DNA of 64,000 nucleotides from Solihabitans fulvus (lineage in GTDB: Bacteria; Actinomycetota; Actinomycetes; Mycobacteriales; Pseudonocardiaceae): the NCBI RefSeq assembly GCF_008386585.1, contig NZ_VUOB01000093.1:1-64000 (forward strand), read 5' to 3'. Positions 1-8,109 of this stretch are shown one piece after another. Positions within the stretch are counted from its first letter, which is position 1. Each line of letters starts with the position of its first letter. The notes below the pieces were generated by a model that made no database searches, was not told the DNA's origin, and was given only the letters and a program-made list of their open reading frames with translations. A program made the translations under genes and the position numbers.

Positions 1-18
1 AAGATCTTCAGGACACTT

Positions 19-441
19 CTAGACCAGCAGCTCCCGCATGGCGGCGCGCAGGTCGGCCGGGATCTCCACCGGTCTGCGGCTGACCCGGTCCACGAACACG
101 TGCGTGAAGTGCCCCTCCGCGATCACCTCGTCGGCGCCGTCGCGGAGGAAGCCAACCTCGTAGCGGACGCTGGACCGGCCGAGGTGGCCGATGCGCAGGC
201 CCGCGTCGACGGTCTCGGGGAAGGACATCGAGGCGCGGTAGGAGCAGTGCGACTCCACGCACAGGCCGATCGCCGCGCCGCCGTGGATGTCCAGGCCGCC
301 GCGCTCGATCAGCCAGGTGTTGATCACGGTGTCCATGAACGCGTAGTGCACCACGTTGTTGACGTGCCCGTAGCTGTCGTTGTCGTTCCACCGCGTCGGG
401 ACGCGCTGCCAGTGGGGGTAGTCGGTGCGCATCTCCGCCAT
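19..441 (-). CDS. acyl-CoA thioesterase, 4HBT hotdog family
   Basis: This 140-residue protein is a single hotdog domain. Its N-terminal stretch RWNDNDSYGHVNNVVHY (about residues 17-33) is the signature of the 4-hydroxybenzoyl-CoA thioesterase group, where the Asp upstream of GHVNN is usually catalytic. Family members hydrolyse acyl-CoA thioesters in the cytoplasm, but the acyl group used here cannot be read from sequence. ATG at 441 fits the domain start; its ribosome site is weak. The gene points away from the beta-helix gene and shares a 120-bp spacer containing GGATGA-type repeats with it. Family call firm, substrate unknown. Confidence 0.85.
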   Translation of the reverse strand: MAEMRTDYPHWQRVPTRWNDNDSYGHVNNVVHYAFMDTVINTWLIERGGLDIHGGAAIGLCVESHCSYRASMSFPETVDAGLRIGHLGRSSVRYEVGFLRDGADEVIAEGHFTHVFVDRVSRRPVEIPADLRAAMRELLV

Positions 442-450
442 TCTGCCGGT

Positions 451-532
451 TGACAGTCATCGGATGATTATCTAGCTTTCAACCTGCTCGCAGCCGCCCA
501 GTCGAGCAACGAGCGGTTATAGATCGGATGAC
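451..532. promoter_or_regulatory. divergent spacer with two GGATGA operator-like repeats
   Basis: The spacer between the thioesterase and beta-helix genes contains the odd palindrome TCATCGGATGA (457-467) and a second, half-conserved copy ATCGGATGAC (523-532) in the same orientation. Repeated palindromic sites between divergent genes suggest a dimeric regulator, for example of the GntR type common near carbohydrate genes. No regulator gene is adjacent, so this is inference. Confidence 0.35.
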
Positions 533-561
533 TTGCTGGATTCCTCAAAGAGGAGCGATCC

Positions 562-3207
562 ATGCCCACCGCCATCACCCCACCAGTCGCCCGGCTCGGC
601 CTGCTGGCCGCCGCCGCCCTCGTCGCCGGAGTCCTCGGCGCGGCCCCCGCCACCGCCGCGCCGTCGACCACGCTCTACGCCGCCCCGACCGGGTCCGGCA
701 CCGCCTGCACCTGGTCCAACCCCTGCTCCCTGACGGGCGCGCGGGACAAGGTGCGCACGCTGAACAACGCCATGACCGGCGACCTCACCGTCCGGTTGCG
801 CGGCGGCACCTACCGGCTCACCGACACCGTCAAGTTCGGCCCCGCCGACTCCGGCAGCAACGGGCACGCCGTGCTCTACCAGGCGAATCCTGGCGAACAC
901 CCGATGATCAGCGGCGCGATCCGGGTTACCGGCTTCGGCGTCTACGACCAGTCCAAGGGCATCTACCGGGCGCCGGTCCCCGCCGGCACCGCGAGCCGGC
1001 AGCTGTTCGTCAACGGCACCAGGGCGCAGCGGGCGCGCGGCCCGCTGGACCCCGGCGGCTTCCAGCTCAGCGGGTCCAGCTTCGTCACCGCCGACCCCTC
1101 CTACGCCTCGTTCACCAACCCCAGCGCCGTCGAGGTGGTGCGGAACAACGCGTGGAAGCAGATGCGCTGCCCGCTGGCCAGCATCACGGCCACCGGATCC
1201 GGCGGCTCCAGCCTCAACGTGAACCCCGACTGCTGGCGCAACAACAACACCGCCGTGCCCAACCCGAGCTTCCCGCTCAACGGCGCGGGCCTGCCACGCC
1301 TCGACGGGGTCAGCTGGGTGGAGAACGCCTACCAGCTGCTCACCCAGCCAGGCCAGTTCTACCTGGACGGCCCGGCGGGCTACCTCTACTACGCGCCGAG
1401 GCCGGGGGAGAACCTCGCCTCGGCCGACGTCGAACTGCCGGTGTTGGAGAACCTGGTCGACCTGTCCGGCACGCCGGGCCACCTGGCTCCCGTCAACGAC
1501 ACCGACCCGGCCGTCGGCTACACGGGCTCCTGGGGCTACAGCTCCGGCCGGCCCTACGGCGACTTCCACGACGACGTGCACTACACCACCACCGACGGCG
1601 ACTCGGTCAGCTACACCTTCACCGGCACCGGACTCGACGTGCTCGGCGAGGTCAACTCCGACGAGGGCGGCATCGACGTCTACGTTGATGGCGTCCGCAC
1701 CAGGACAGTGACGCCGACCGGCGCGACCAGGCTCGCCCAGCAGGCCGTGGTGTCGATCGCCGGGCTGCCAAAGGGACAGCACACGGTGAAGCTGGTGAAG
1801 ACGGGCGGCCAGTACCTGGTCGTGGACGGCTTCACGGTCGTGCCCGACGCGATCGCGCCGGTGCACGACATCAGGTTCAGCGGCGTCGACTTCGGCTACA
1901 CCACCTGGAACCAGCCGAGCACCGCGGGCTACGTCGACAACCAGGCCGGCGTGCTGTGGGACCCGGTCACCCAGGCGCCCATCCGGATCCCCGCCGCGGT
2001 CCGGGTGCACCGGGGCAGCGGAATCTCCTTCTCCGGTGGGGAGATCGCGCACACCGGCGGCACCGGCATCGACCTCGCGGACGGCACGCAGAACTCCTCG
2101 GTGACCGGGAACTGGATCCACGACACCTCGGGCGGCGGCGTCTCGCTCGGCGAGGTCGACGACTTCTACCTCACCGACCCGGCGCGGATGTCCAGCGGTG
2201 ACACGATCTCCGAGAACACCATCGAGCACGTCGGCGCGGACTACCAGGACGCGGTGGGTATCTGGGTCGGCCACGGCCGCTCGCAGGTGGTGTCGCACAA
2301 CGACGTCGGCCACACGCCGTACTCGGGCATGTCGCTCGGCTGGGGCTGGGGCTGGGCGTCCACCTGCGATCTCCAGTCCAAGCAGGGCCTCGGGAATCCC
2401 TGCCGGCACGGCACCATCTACTCCGGCGGTAACCAGATCCTGAACAACCACCTGCACGACGTGATGGGCGTGCTCAACGACGGCGGCCCGATCTACACCC
2501 TGGGCGGCCAGGGCGGCGGCGACGGCTCGCTCACGTCGGTGTTGGCCGGCAACGTGGTCAGCGGCGGCAACCACACCAACAACATGCTCTACCACGACGA
2601 GGGCAGCTCCTACTGGAACACCCACGACAACCTCGTGCGCTTCGGCGGCCAGGACTGGATGGGCATGTGGACGCCGACCATCCACGACATCACCGTGCAC
2701 GACAACTACTCCGACTACGCGGCCAACAACATCAACGGCACCAACATCACCTTCGCCCAGGCGACCGTCGTGGCCGGCGGCAACTGGCCCCCGGCGGCCA
2801 GGGCGATCATCGCGGCGGCCGGCGTCGACCCGGCGTTCCGGCGGCCCGGCTGCGTGGTGGACGACGACGACCTGGCCATCGGGTACACGGGCGCCTGGTT
2901 CGCCAGCGGCGCACGGGGGTACGGCGACCTGAACGACAACGTGCACGCCACCCAGACCAACGGCGACGCGGCCACGTTCTCCTTCAACGGCACCGCGATC
3001 TCCGTGCTCGGCGAGCGGAACTCCGACCAGGGACAGGTGGAGATCGTGCTCGACGGCGTGTCCAAGGGCCTGGTGGACACCTCCTCCGCCACTCGTCAGA
3101 CGCGGCAGGCGATCTACCGGGCGACCGGGTTGGGCGGCGGCCAGCACACCGTGCAGGTCATCAAGCGCAGCGGCACGTTCGCGACGCTGGACGGGTTCCA
3201 GTGCTGA
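562..3207 (+). CDS. secreted right-handed parallel beta-helix protein with duplicated accessory module
   Basis: This 881-residue protein starts with a clear Sec signal peptide (hydrophobic core LLAAAALVAGVLGA, cleavage near residue 33). The region after it and the middle of the protein carry the Asn/Gly-rich, short-repeat pattern of pectate-lyase-like beta-helix enzymes that act on polysaccharides outside the cell. A roughly 110-residue module occurs twice, near residues 313-430 and 768-881. Both copies begin with a D-x-A-x-GYTG-x-W pattern, share VLGE-x-NSD, and end with LDGF/VDGF. The first copy interrupts the helix region and the second closes the protein; this arrangement suggests carbohydrate-binding modules. 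AGAGGAG lies just upstream of the ATG. Enzyme specificity is not readable. Confidence 0.8.
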   Translation: MPTAITPPVARLGLLAAAALVAGVLGAAPATAAPSTTLYAAPTGSGTACTWSNPCSLTGARDKVRTLNNAMTGDLTVRLRGGTYRLTDTVKFGPADSGSNGHAVLYQANPGEHPMISGAIRVTGFGVYDQSKGIYRAPVPAGTASRQLFVNGTRAQRARGPLDPGGFQLSGSSFVTADPSYASFTNPSAVEVVRNNAWKQMRCPLASITATGSGGSSLNVNPDCWRNNNTAVPNPSFPLNGAGLPRLDGVSWVENAYQLLTQPGQFYLDGPAGYLYYAPRPGENLASADVELPVLENLVDLSGTPGHLAPVNDTDPAVGYTGSWGYSSGRPYGDFHDDVHYTTTDGDSVSYTFTGTGLDVLGEVNSDEGGIDVYVDGVRTRTVTPTGATRLAQQAVVSIAGLPKGQHTVKLVKTGGQYLVVDGFTVVPDAIAPVHDIRFSGVDFGYTTWNQPSTAGYVDNQAGVLWDPVTQAPIRIPAAVRVHRGSGISFSGGEIAHTGGTGIDLADGTQNSSVTGNWIHDTSGGGVSLGEVDDFYLTDPARMSSGDTISENTIEHVGADYQDAVGIWVGHGRSQVVSHNDVGHTPYSGMSLGWGWGWASTCDLQSKQGLGNPCRHGTIYSGGNQILNNHLHDVMGVLNDGGPIYTLGGQGGGDGSLTSVLAGNVVSGGNHTNNMLYHDEGSSYWNTHDNLVRFGGQDWMGMWTPTIHDITVHDNYSDYAANNINGTNITFAQATVVAGGNWPPAARAIIAAAGVDPAFRRPGCVVDDDDLAIGYTGAWFASGARGYGDLNDNVHATQTNGDAATFSFNGTAISVLGERNSDQGQVEIVLDGVSKGLVDTSSATRQTRQAIYRATGLGGGQHTVQVIKRSGTFATLDGFQC

Positions 3208-3222
3208 CCCGTCGTTGAGTCA

Positions 3223-3267
3223 CCGTCGACCAGCACTGCCGTACGCCACGGCAGTGCTGGTCGACGG
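3223..3267. terminator. perfect 20-bp stem, bidirectional terminator
   Basis: Two perfectly complementary 20-base arms (3223-3242 and 3248-3267) enclose a 5-base loop between converging genes. There is no T-tract, as is usual for high-GC actinomycete hairpins. It probably terminates both the beta-helix gene and the opposing 3-gene set. Confidence 0.75.
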
Positions 3268-3310
3268 CCTGTTGCTGGCGGCGCGGCGACGGAGCTGGTG
3301 ACGGGCCGCG

Positions 3311-3727
3311 CTACTCGGTGGGGGCCGGCGTCCCGTCCGGCCACACGCACGGGGAACTGCCGGTCAGGTAGAGCTCGCCGAGGTCGTTCGCCTTGAGGGC
3401 AAGGCGAAAGCCGTCGCCGGTGTGCTCCACCCAGAGGTACGGGTTCGCCGGGCGCTCGTCGGCGAGCACCCGGAAGTCGTTGGCCTCCCACCAGGTGCGC
3501 AGGGCGTCGAAATCTTCGCCGAACCCGGCGGGCGGCAGGTCGTGCACCTGGTACTCGACGGACGCGATGACGCGGCCGAGCGGGCCGTTGTCGGTGGGGT
3601 CGTCGCACTGCGTGGTCTCGGCGATCAGCAGCTCCGGTCGGGCCTGGCGCGGCAGCACCGCGAGCGCGCGCCGCGCGTGCTCCTCGACGCGCTGGGCGGC
3701 CTGCGTCTGGGTCATCGTGTTCTGCAT
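3311..3727 (-). CDS. hypothetical 138-residue protein of the WXG/DUF1023 set
   Basis: I do not recognise a family. The protein is small, soluble and acidic, without signal peptide or membrane segment. It has Trp-rich patches (RTWWEAND, LWVEHTGDGF) and ends with a short Cys-containing tail. The ATG at 3727 follows a strong GGGAGGT ribosome site that overlaps the stop region of the upstream hydrolase gene, with about 9 bases between the genes, so the two are almost certainly co-translated. Its position behind a secretion-target-like protein and an alpha/beta hydrolase allows a cognate partner or immunity role, which is inference only. Confidence 0.7.
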   Translation of the reverse strand: MQNTMTQTQAAQRVEEHARRALAVLPRQARPELLIAETTQCDDPTDNGPLGRVIASVEYQVHDLPPAGFGEDFDALRTWWEANDFRVLADERPANPYLWVEHTGDGFRLALKANDLGELYLTGSSPCVWPDGTPAPTE

Positions 3728-3736
3728 CGGACCTCC

Positions 3737-5323
3737 CTAGCTCGTCGGCTTGCCGGCGATGATGTTGCCCATGTTGTCCAGTGCCCGGTTACCGGGGTCC
3801 CAGTACTGACTGTGCACGGAGGGGTTCCAGCCAAGCTCGTACCACGGTCCCGCCGCGCCGGGGTTGCTGGCGAAGGTGGTGCCGCCGAAGTCGTCGCCGG
3901 TCGGCGCTGGCCCGTGGCTGCCGGCGGCGACCCTGATCGGGTCGTGCTGCGCGACGGTGGCGTGCACGTGCTGTCCGACCTGGTCCGGGCTCACGCCGAC
4001 GAGGTGCAGGCCGCGCGCGTTCTCGACGCCGACACCGGGGCTGGCCACGAAGACCACGTCGTCGGCGTTGAGGCCCTCGTCGCGGGCGGTGATGCCGACG
4101 ACGGTGGTGCCGTAGCTGTGTCCGATCACCGTGTTGTGCGAGGGCGCGCCCTCGTGGGTGGCGCGCAGGCCGTCCTGGAACCGTTCGAGATCCTGCTTCG
4201 CGCCGTCCGCGAACCTGTCCTCGGCGGCCTGCGGCACGATCGACTGCGGCGCGTCGTAGCCGACCCAGGTGATCACCGAGGTCGACGGCGAGCCCGACTT
4301 CCGCGCGGCCAGCGCCATCGTGTCGGCGCGCTCGAGATCGCCCCGGCAGGTGGCCAGTTTCGCGCCGGTGCCCGGCACGAAGGTGGCCACGTTCGTTGCG
4401 GTGTCCGGGTTTCCCATCGCGACGATGGCGCGGCCGTTGCCGTCGGTGCTGATGCCGAGCAGGTACGGCTGGAGCCGCGCGGCGCTCGGGGCGACGTTGA
4501 GCCTGCCGGTCACCGCGTCGAGGCCGCGGAGCTTGCCGTCGATGTCGTCGAGGCGGTGGTTCTCGTCGTCGCTGCGGTGCGGCTTGGCGGCCAGCGCGGC
4601 GCGTTCGGTGTCGAGCGCGGAGCGTTGTGTGTCGAGGACGACGCGGTTGGCGCGATCCCGGTACACGGCGGGGATTCCGTCCAGGGCGCCGAGTTGGTCG
4701 GGGTGCGCGAGCAGCTGCGCCTCCTGCTCCTGCGGGGTCAGCGAGTCCCACCACCGCTTCACCTCGGCCGGCGCGGTGCCGCGCGCGGGCATTGCGCCGC
4801 TGGCGGTGGTGCCCGGCGCCCCACCGGCTGCCGGCGCGAATCCGGTCGCGTGCGGGGTGAGCCCGCGCAGCGCGGCGGCGGCCTCCTCGTCGGCGATGGT
4901 GGCCTCCCGCAACAGGAACCGCACCACGGTGGTCAGTTTCGCGGCGAGCCGGTCGCCGCCCTGCGGCGCGAAGTCCGTCGCGCGCACCGTGCCGTCCGGC
5001 TGGATGTGCAGGGCGTTGTCCTCGGCCATGCCGATCGCCTCGTGCAGCCGCTGCTGAACCTGGGTCAGCCGGTCGCCGACCGAGGTCAGCACCGGCGGGA
5101 TGCCGCCGAGGTGTTCGGCGACGTCGGTCAGCTTTCGGTGCTGCTCGGCGAGGTTCGCCCTGGCCGAGTCGCCTGCCGTGCCCTGCCAGTCGGTCAGCGC
5201 GGCGAGGTGGTCGGCCAACTCCCTGCCCCTGCCGGCGATCCGGCCGGCGAGGTAGGTCCAGCGCTGCGCGTGCCTGGTGAACACGCCGGGGTCGGCGTCG
5301 CGTAAGTCCGGGACCGTGATCAT
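3737..5323 (-). CDS. DUF1023-type alpha/beta hydrolase with N-terminal helical (WXG-like) region
   Basis: This 528-residue protein has an N-terminal helical part (about residues 1-200; DLRDADPGVF, W-x-G near residue 47) that resembles type VII secretion substrates. It is followed by an alpha/beta-hydrolase domain of the actinobacterial DUF1023 group. The nucleophile motif GHSYG lies near residue 400, with candidate acid and base residues in AQHDPIR and in NPSVHSQYWDPGN. The ATG at 5323 overlaps the stop of the upstream small gene by 4 bases (ATGA), which fixes the start; longer upstream reading frames are not credible. Substrate unknown; export through an ESX-like system is inferred from the architecture. 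Confidence 0.8.
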   Translation of the reverse strand: MITVPDLRDADPGVFTRHAQRWTYLAGRIAGRGRELADHLAALTDWQGTAGDSARANLAEQHRKLTDVAEHLGGIPPVLTSVGDRLTQVQQRLHEAIGMAEDNALHIQPDGTVRATDFAPQGGDRLAAKLTTVVRFLLREATIADEEAAAALRGLTPHATGFAPAAGGAPGTTASGAMPARGTAPAEVKRWWDSLTPQEQEAQLLAHPDQLGALDGIPAVYRDRANRVVLDTQRSALDTERAALAAKPHRSDDENHRLDDIDGKLRGLDAVTGRLNVAPSAARLQPYLLGISTDGNGRAIVAMGNPDTATNVATFVPGTGAKLATCRGDLERADTMALAARKSGSPSTSVITWVGYDAPQSIVPQAAEDRFADGAKQDLERFQDGLRATHEGAPSHNTVIGHSYGTTVVGITARDEGLNADDVVFVASPGVGVENARGLHLVGVSPDQVGQHVHATVAQHDPIRVAAGSHGPAPTGDDFGGTTFASNPGAAGPWYELGWNPSVHSQYWDPGNRALDNMGNIIAGKPTS

Positions 5324-5616
5324 CGGCCGAACCGGTTCTCGTTGGCGGCCTCGACGTCCAGGTAGGTCGCCGAGCTGAGCATGACGTTGTCGCCCGCGGT
5401 GGCGATCGTCGTGCCGAACAGCGTCAGGGCGTCCTGCCAACCGGCGTCGCAGTCGGCGTGCGCCCTGAGCGCGGCGAAGGCCTGGCCGGTGCCGGGTGAT
5501 TCGGACGCGGTGTGGTCGCGGAGGTCGCGGTGCACGCCGTCGGCGGTGTCCACGATGTTCCGGCCGGTCCTGCCAAGCGATGTCGCGGTGACCGCGAGCG
5601 CGTTCTCCGACGCCAC
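5320..5616 (-). CDS. small WXG100-like / ESX secretion-associated protein
   Basis: This 98-residue, mostly helical protein begins with MASENALAVTATSLG and has a Gly/Trp turn in the middle (CDAGWQDAL). It lacks a signal peptide. Size, helicity and position directly before a DUF1023 hydrolase are typical of WXG100/EspC-like partners of type VII secretion substrates. It is the first gene of a three-gene unit and its stop codon overlaps the hydrolase start. The canonical W-x-G is not exact (GW appears instead), so the family call is moderate. Confidence 0.65.
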   Translation of the reverse strand: MASENALAVTATSLGRTGRNIVDTADGVHRDLRDHTASESPGTGQAFAALRAHADCDAGWQDALTLFGTTIATAGDNVMLSSATYLDVEAANENRFGR

Positions 5617-5710
5617 AGCCTCCCCCTCTCGGACGGTGCGCAGGCCCGTGTGACGGTGGGAGAGGTGCCGGCGGTTCCGTCGACGCGCGGATGCGTGGAC
5701 CCGGATCCGG

Positions 5711-6334
5711 TCAGGCGTCGGCGGCGGGGTAGTTGAGGCCGGCGGCCAGCAGGGTGAACGCCTGGTCGACGAGGTCGGACACGCGCGCCCCCGGGCGCTT
5801 GGCCTGCCAGGCGCCGACGGCGGTCTGCACCGCGCACACCGTCACCGAGGCGACGAGGTACGGCCGGGGGTCCGCGTCGCGGTCGACGCCCATCCGCGTG
5901 GCCACCAGGCCGGCCAGGTCGTCGAGCCGTGCCGTGCCGTACTCCATGCTGCGCGCGGACAGCGCGGTGCTGTCCGCCAGCAGCTGTTGGGTGCAGGCGA
6001 ACCGCGACGGGTCGAAGCCGGACTCGCCCTCCTCGCTGGCCCGGACCACGCCGACGATCGCGTCGCGCAGCGCGGTGAGCACCGGCTGGTCCGCGGGCTG
6101 CTTCGCGTACGCCGCGAGCATCGCGTCGACCAGGTCGAACTGGAGGGTGAGCGCGACGTCTTCCTTCGAGGTGAAGTAGCGGAAGAAGGTCCTCGGCGAG
6201 ACCTCGACGGCGTTGGCGATCTCCTCGACCGTGGTCGCCTCGAATCCCTTGCGCTGGAACAGGGTGAGGGCGGCGCTGATCAGCGCGTCCCTGGTGCGCT
6301 GTTTCTTGCGTTCCCGCAGGCCGGCCTCGGTCAT
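5711..6334 (-). CDS. TetR-family transcriptional regulator
   Basis: This 207-residue protein has a typical TetR N-terminus: RDALISAALTLFQRKGF and then the helix-turn-helix TTVEEIANAVEVSPRTFFRYF at about residues 16-55. A variable helical ligand-binding domain follows. The gene is divergent from an MFS multidrug pump across a 107-bp spacer rich in inverted repeats, the standard arrangement in which the TetR protein represses the pump and itself until a drug-like ligand binds. The ligand is unknown. Confidence 0.92.
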   Translation of the reverse strand: MTEAGLRERKKQRTRDALISAALTLFQRKGFEATTVEEIANAVEVSPRTFFRYFTSKEDVALTLQFDLVDAMLAAYAKQPADQPVLTALRDAIVGVVRASEEGESGFDPSRFACTQQLLADSTALSARSMEYGTARLDDLAGLVATRMGVDRDADPRPYLVASVTVCAVQTAVGAWQAKRPGARVSDLVDQAFTLLAAGLNYPAADA

Positions 6335-6379
6335 CCCGCGAGTTTAGCGCGGCGGCGGGCGATACGTCATCTAGTGCCA

Positions 6380-6434
6380 GTCGTCACATCATGGCGAACG
6401 CCTGTTGACGACACTTGTCAGCCTGTGACACTTT
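6380..6434. promoter_or_regulatory. TetR/MFS divergent promoter with inverted repeats
   Basis: GTCGTCA (6380-6386) is mirrored by TGACGAC (6406-6412), and TGTCA (6416-6420) by TGACA (6426-6430). A TTGACG element (6405-6410) stands 18 bases from CACTTT (6429-6434), and the pump ATG follows 7 bases later, so the transcript is probably leaderless. The inverted repeats overlap this promoter, as expected for TetR operators. Which repeat is bound cannot be decided from sequence. Confidence 0.5.
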
Positions 6435-6441
6435 CTACGGT

Positions 6442-8046
6442 ATGGCTCAGTCCTCCTCCGGCGTCCTCGCGGCGTCCGACACCACCGCCCCTGCCGCGCC
6501 CGCGCCGCCGAGGCGGCGCGGCTACGGCCACCCGTGGCTGACTCTGCTCGCCGTCGCGTTCGGCGTGATGATGGTCGGCCTCGACGCCACCGTCGTGTCC
6601 ATCGCCAACCCGGCCATCGCCCGCGACCTGCACGCGGACCTCGCCGGCCTCCAGTGGGTCACCAACGGCTACCTGCTCGCGCTGGCCGTCTCGCTGATCA
6701 TCGCCGGCCGGCTCGCCGACCGCTTCGGCCGCCGAACCGTGTTCTTCGTCGGCGTGGCGGGCTTCGCCATCGCCTCGGTCATGGTCGGGCTGTCCGACAG
6801 CATCGGGATGGTCATCTTCTGGCGGGTCATCCAGGGCTTCGCCGGCGCGCTGCTACAGCCGGCCGGCCTCGCGTTGCTGCGCAACACCTTCCCCGCCGAG
6901 AAGCTCAACATGGCGATCGGCATCTGGGGCGGCACGTCCGCGCTGGCGATCGCGAGCGGGCCGATCGTCGGCGGGCTGCTCGTCGAGCACGTCAACTGGC
7001 AGTCCGTGTTCTACCTGAACATTCCGGTCGGCCTCGTCACGCTCGCGCTCGGCGCGTGGGTGATCAAGGAGTCCCGCGATCCCGACGCGGGCGGCTCGTT
7101 CGACCTGCCCGGTGTCGCGCTGCTGTCCGGGTCGCTGTTCGCGCTGGTGTGGGGCCTGATCAAGGCCCAGGCCCACGGCTTCGGCGACGCCCTGCCGCTC
7201 GGCTTCTTCGCTGGCGCGATCGTGCTCGGCGCGCTGTTCGTGCTGCGGGAGAGCCGCGCTTCACATCCGCTGTTGCCGCTGAGCCTGTTCCGGTCGGTGT
7301 CGCTGTCGGCGGCCACGGCGTTGGTGACGCTCGCGTTCTTCGCGCTGTTCGGCGCGTTCTTCTTCCTGACGCTGTACTTGCAGCAGGTGCACGGGCTCAG
7401 CCCGGTCGAGGCAGGCGTCCGGCTGCTGCCGCTGACCGCGACGTTCATGTTCTCCTCGCCGCTGGCCGGGGCGCTGACCGCGAAGCTCGGGCCGCGCCCG
7501 CCGCTGGTGGCCGGCATGCTGCTGACCGCGGTCGCGCTGTTCGGGCTGTCCCGGCTGACGGTGGACGCGCCGTTCGGCGAGCTGTGGCCGTGGTTCGTCG
7601 TGCTGGGTATCGGTTTCGGCTTCGTCATCGTGTCCGGCACGGAGGCCATCGTCGGCAACGCGCCGGTGCAGCTGGCCGGCGTCGCTGGCGGGCTCCAGCA
7701 GACCGGCATGCAGCTCGGCGGCGTCCTCGGCACCACGATCTTCGGCACGTTGATGGCCACCAAGGTCGGCGACGTGCTGGTCGGTCGGCTGACCGACTCC
7801 GGCCTGCCGGCGGAGGCCGCGGCGCCGTTCGTGGCGGCCAAGGAGTACGTCGCGCAGGGCGTCGCCCCGGTGCCGCCGGGTGCTCCTGCCGAGGTGGCCA
7901 AGGCCATCACCACCGGCAGCCACCTCGCCTTCATGGACGGTTTCAGCCAGGCGCTGGTGGTCGGCTCGATCGTCGCGGCGGTCGCGGCCGTCGGCGCGCT
8001 GCTGGTCAGGAAGGGCGAGAACAGCGGAGGTCCGGTCGCTCTGTAA
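6442..8046 (+). CDS. MFS multidrug efflux transporter, DHA2 (14-TM) family
   Basis: This 534-residue integral membrane protein has about 14 hydrophobic segments, the length and pattern of the EmrB/QacA drug:proton antiporters. The motif-A loop GRLADRFGRRTVFF lies between the second and third helices, and a motif-C-like glycine-rich segment (SGPIVGGLLVEH) is in the fifth. It should export hydrophobic drugs using the proton gradient. I chose ATG 6442 because it immediately follows the promoter; a start 9 codons earlier would lie inside the -10 region. It is controlled by the divergent TetR protein by inference. Confidence 0.9.
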   Translation: MAQSSSGVLAASDTTAPAAPAPPRRRGYGHPWLTLLAVAFGVMMVGLDATVVSIANPAIARDLHADLAGLQWVTNGYLLALAVSLIIAGRLADRFGRRTVFFVGVAGFAIASVMVGLSDSIGMVIFWRVIQGFAGALLQPAGLALLRNTFPAEKLNMAIGIWGGTSALAIASGPIVGGLLVEHVNWQSVFYLNIPVGLVTLALGAWVIKESRDPDAGGSFDLPGVALLSGSLFALVWGLIKAQAHGFGDALPLGFFAGAIVLGALFVLRESRASHPLLPLSLFRSVSLSAATALVTLAFFALFGAFFFLTLYLQQVHGLSPVEAGVRLLPLTATFMFSSPLAGALTAKLGPRPPLVAGMLLTAVALFGLSRLTVDAPFGELWPWFVVLGIGFGFVIVSGTEAIVGNAPVQLAGVAGGLQQTGMQLGGVLGTTIFGTLMATKVGDVLVGRLTDSGLPAEAAAPFVAAKEYVAQGVAPVPPGAPAEVAKAITTGSHLAFMDGFSQALVVGSIVAAVAAVGALLVRKGENSGGPVAL

Positions 8047-8058
8047 CCCGCCCGCGTA
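8042..8058 (+). promoter_or_regulatory. repeated motif TGTAACCCG-N3-GCGTA, copy 1
   Basis: TGTAACCCG and GCGTA separated by 3 bases lie just upstream of the ECF sigma gene. The same 17-base arrangement (15 identical) occurs upstream of the cupredoxin gene at 9511-9527. TGTAAC and CGTA resemble the -35 and -10 elements of ECF promoters, but the spacing is about one helical turn too short, so this is a candidate autoregulatory site rather than a proven promoter. Confidence 0.45.
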
Positions 8059-8069
8059 CCTAACTTCGT

Positions 8070-8084
8070 GGGGCACTGTGCCCC
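8070..8084. promoter_or_regulatory. 15-bp palindrome in the sigma-gene leader
   Basis: GGGGCAC and GTGCCCC flank a single T. The palindrome lies between the efflux gene and the sigma gene, so it could end the former's transcript or bind a regulator of the latter. Confidence 0.4.
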
Positions 8085-8109
8085 TCGGGTCAGGGCGGGA
8101 TGGTGACAG

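Noticed and set aside
517-3147. 876-codon open frame on the minus strand across the beta-helix gene
   Set aside because: Its composition is dominated by Val/Arg/Gly/His with no domain, and the opposite strand carries a signal peptide and clear repeats; it is a high-GC antisense shadow.
8042-8058. Reading TGTAAC and CGTA as a standard ECF -35/-10 pair
   Set aside because: The spacing is about 7 bases instead of about 16, so it is listed only as a conserved motif of unknown role.
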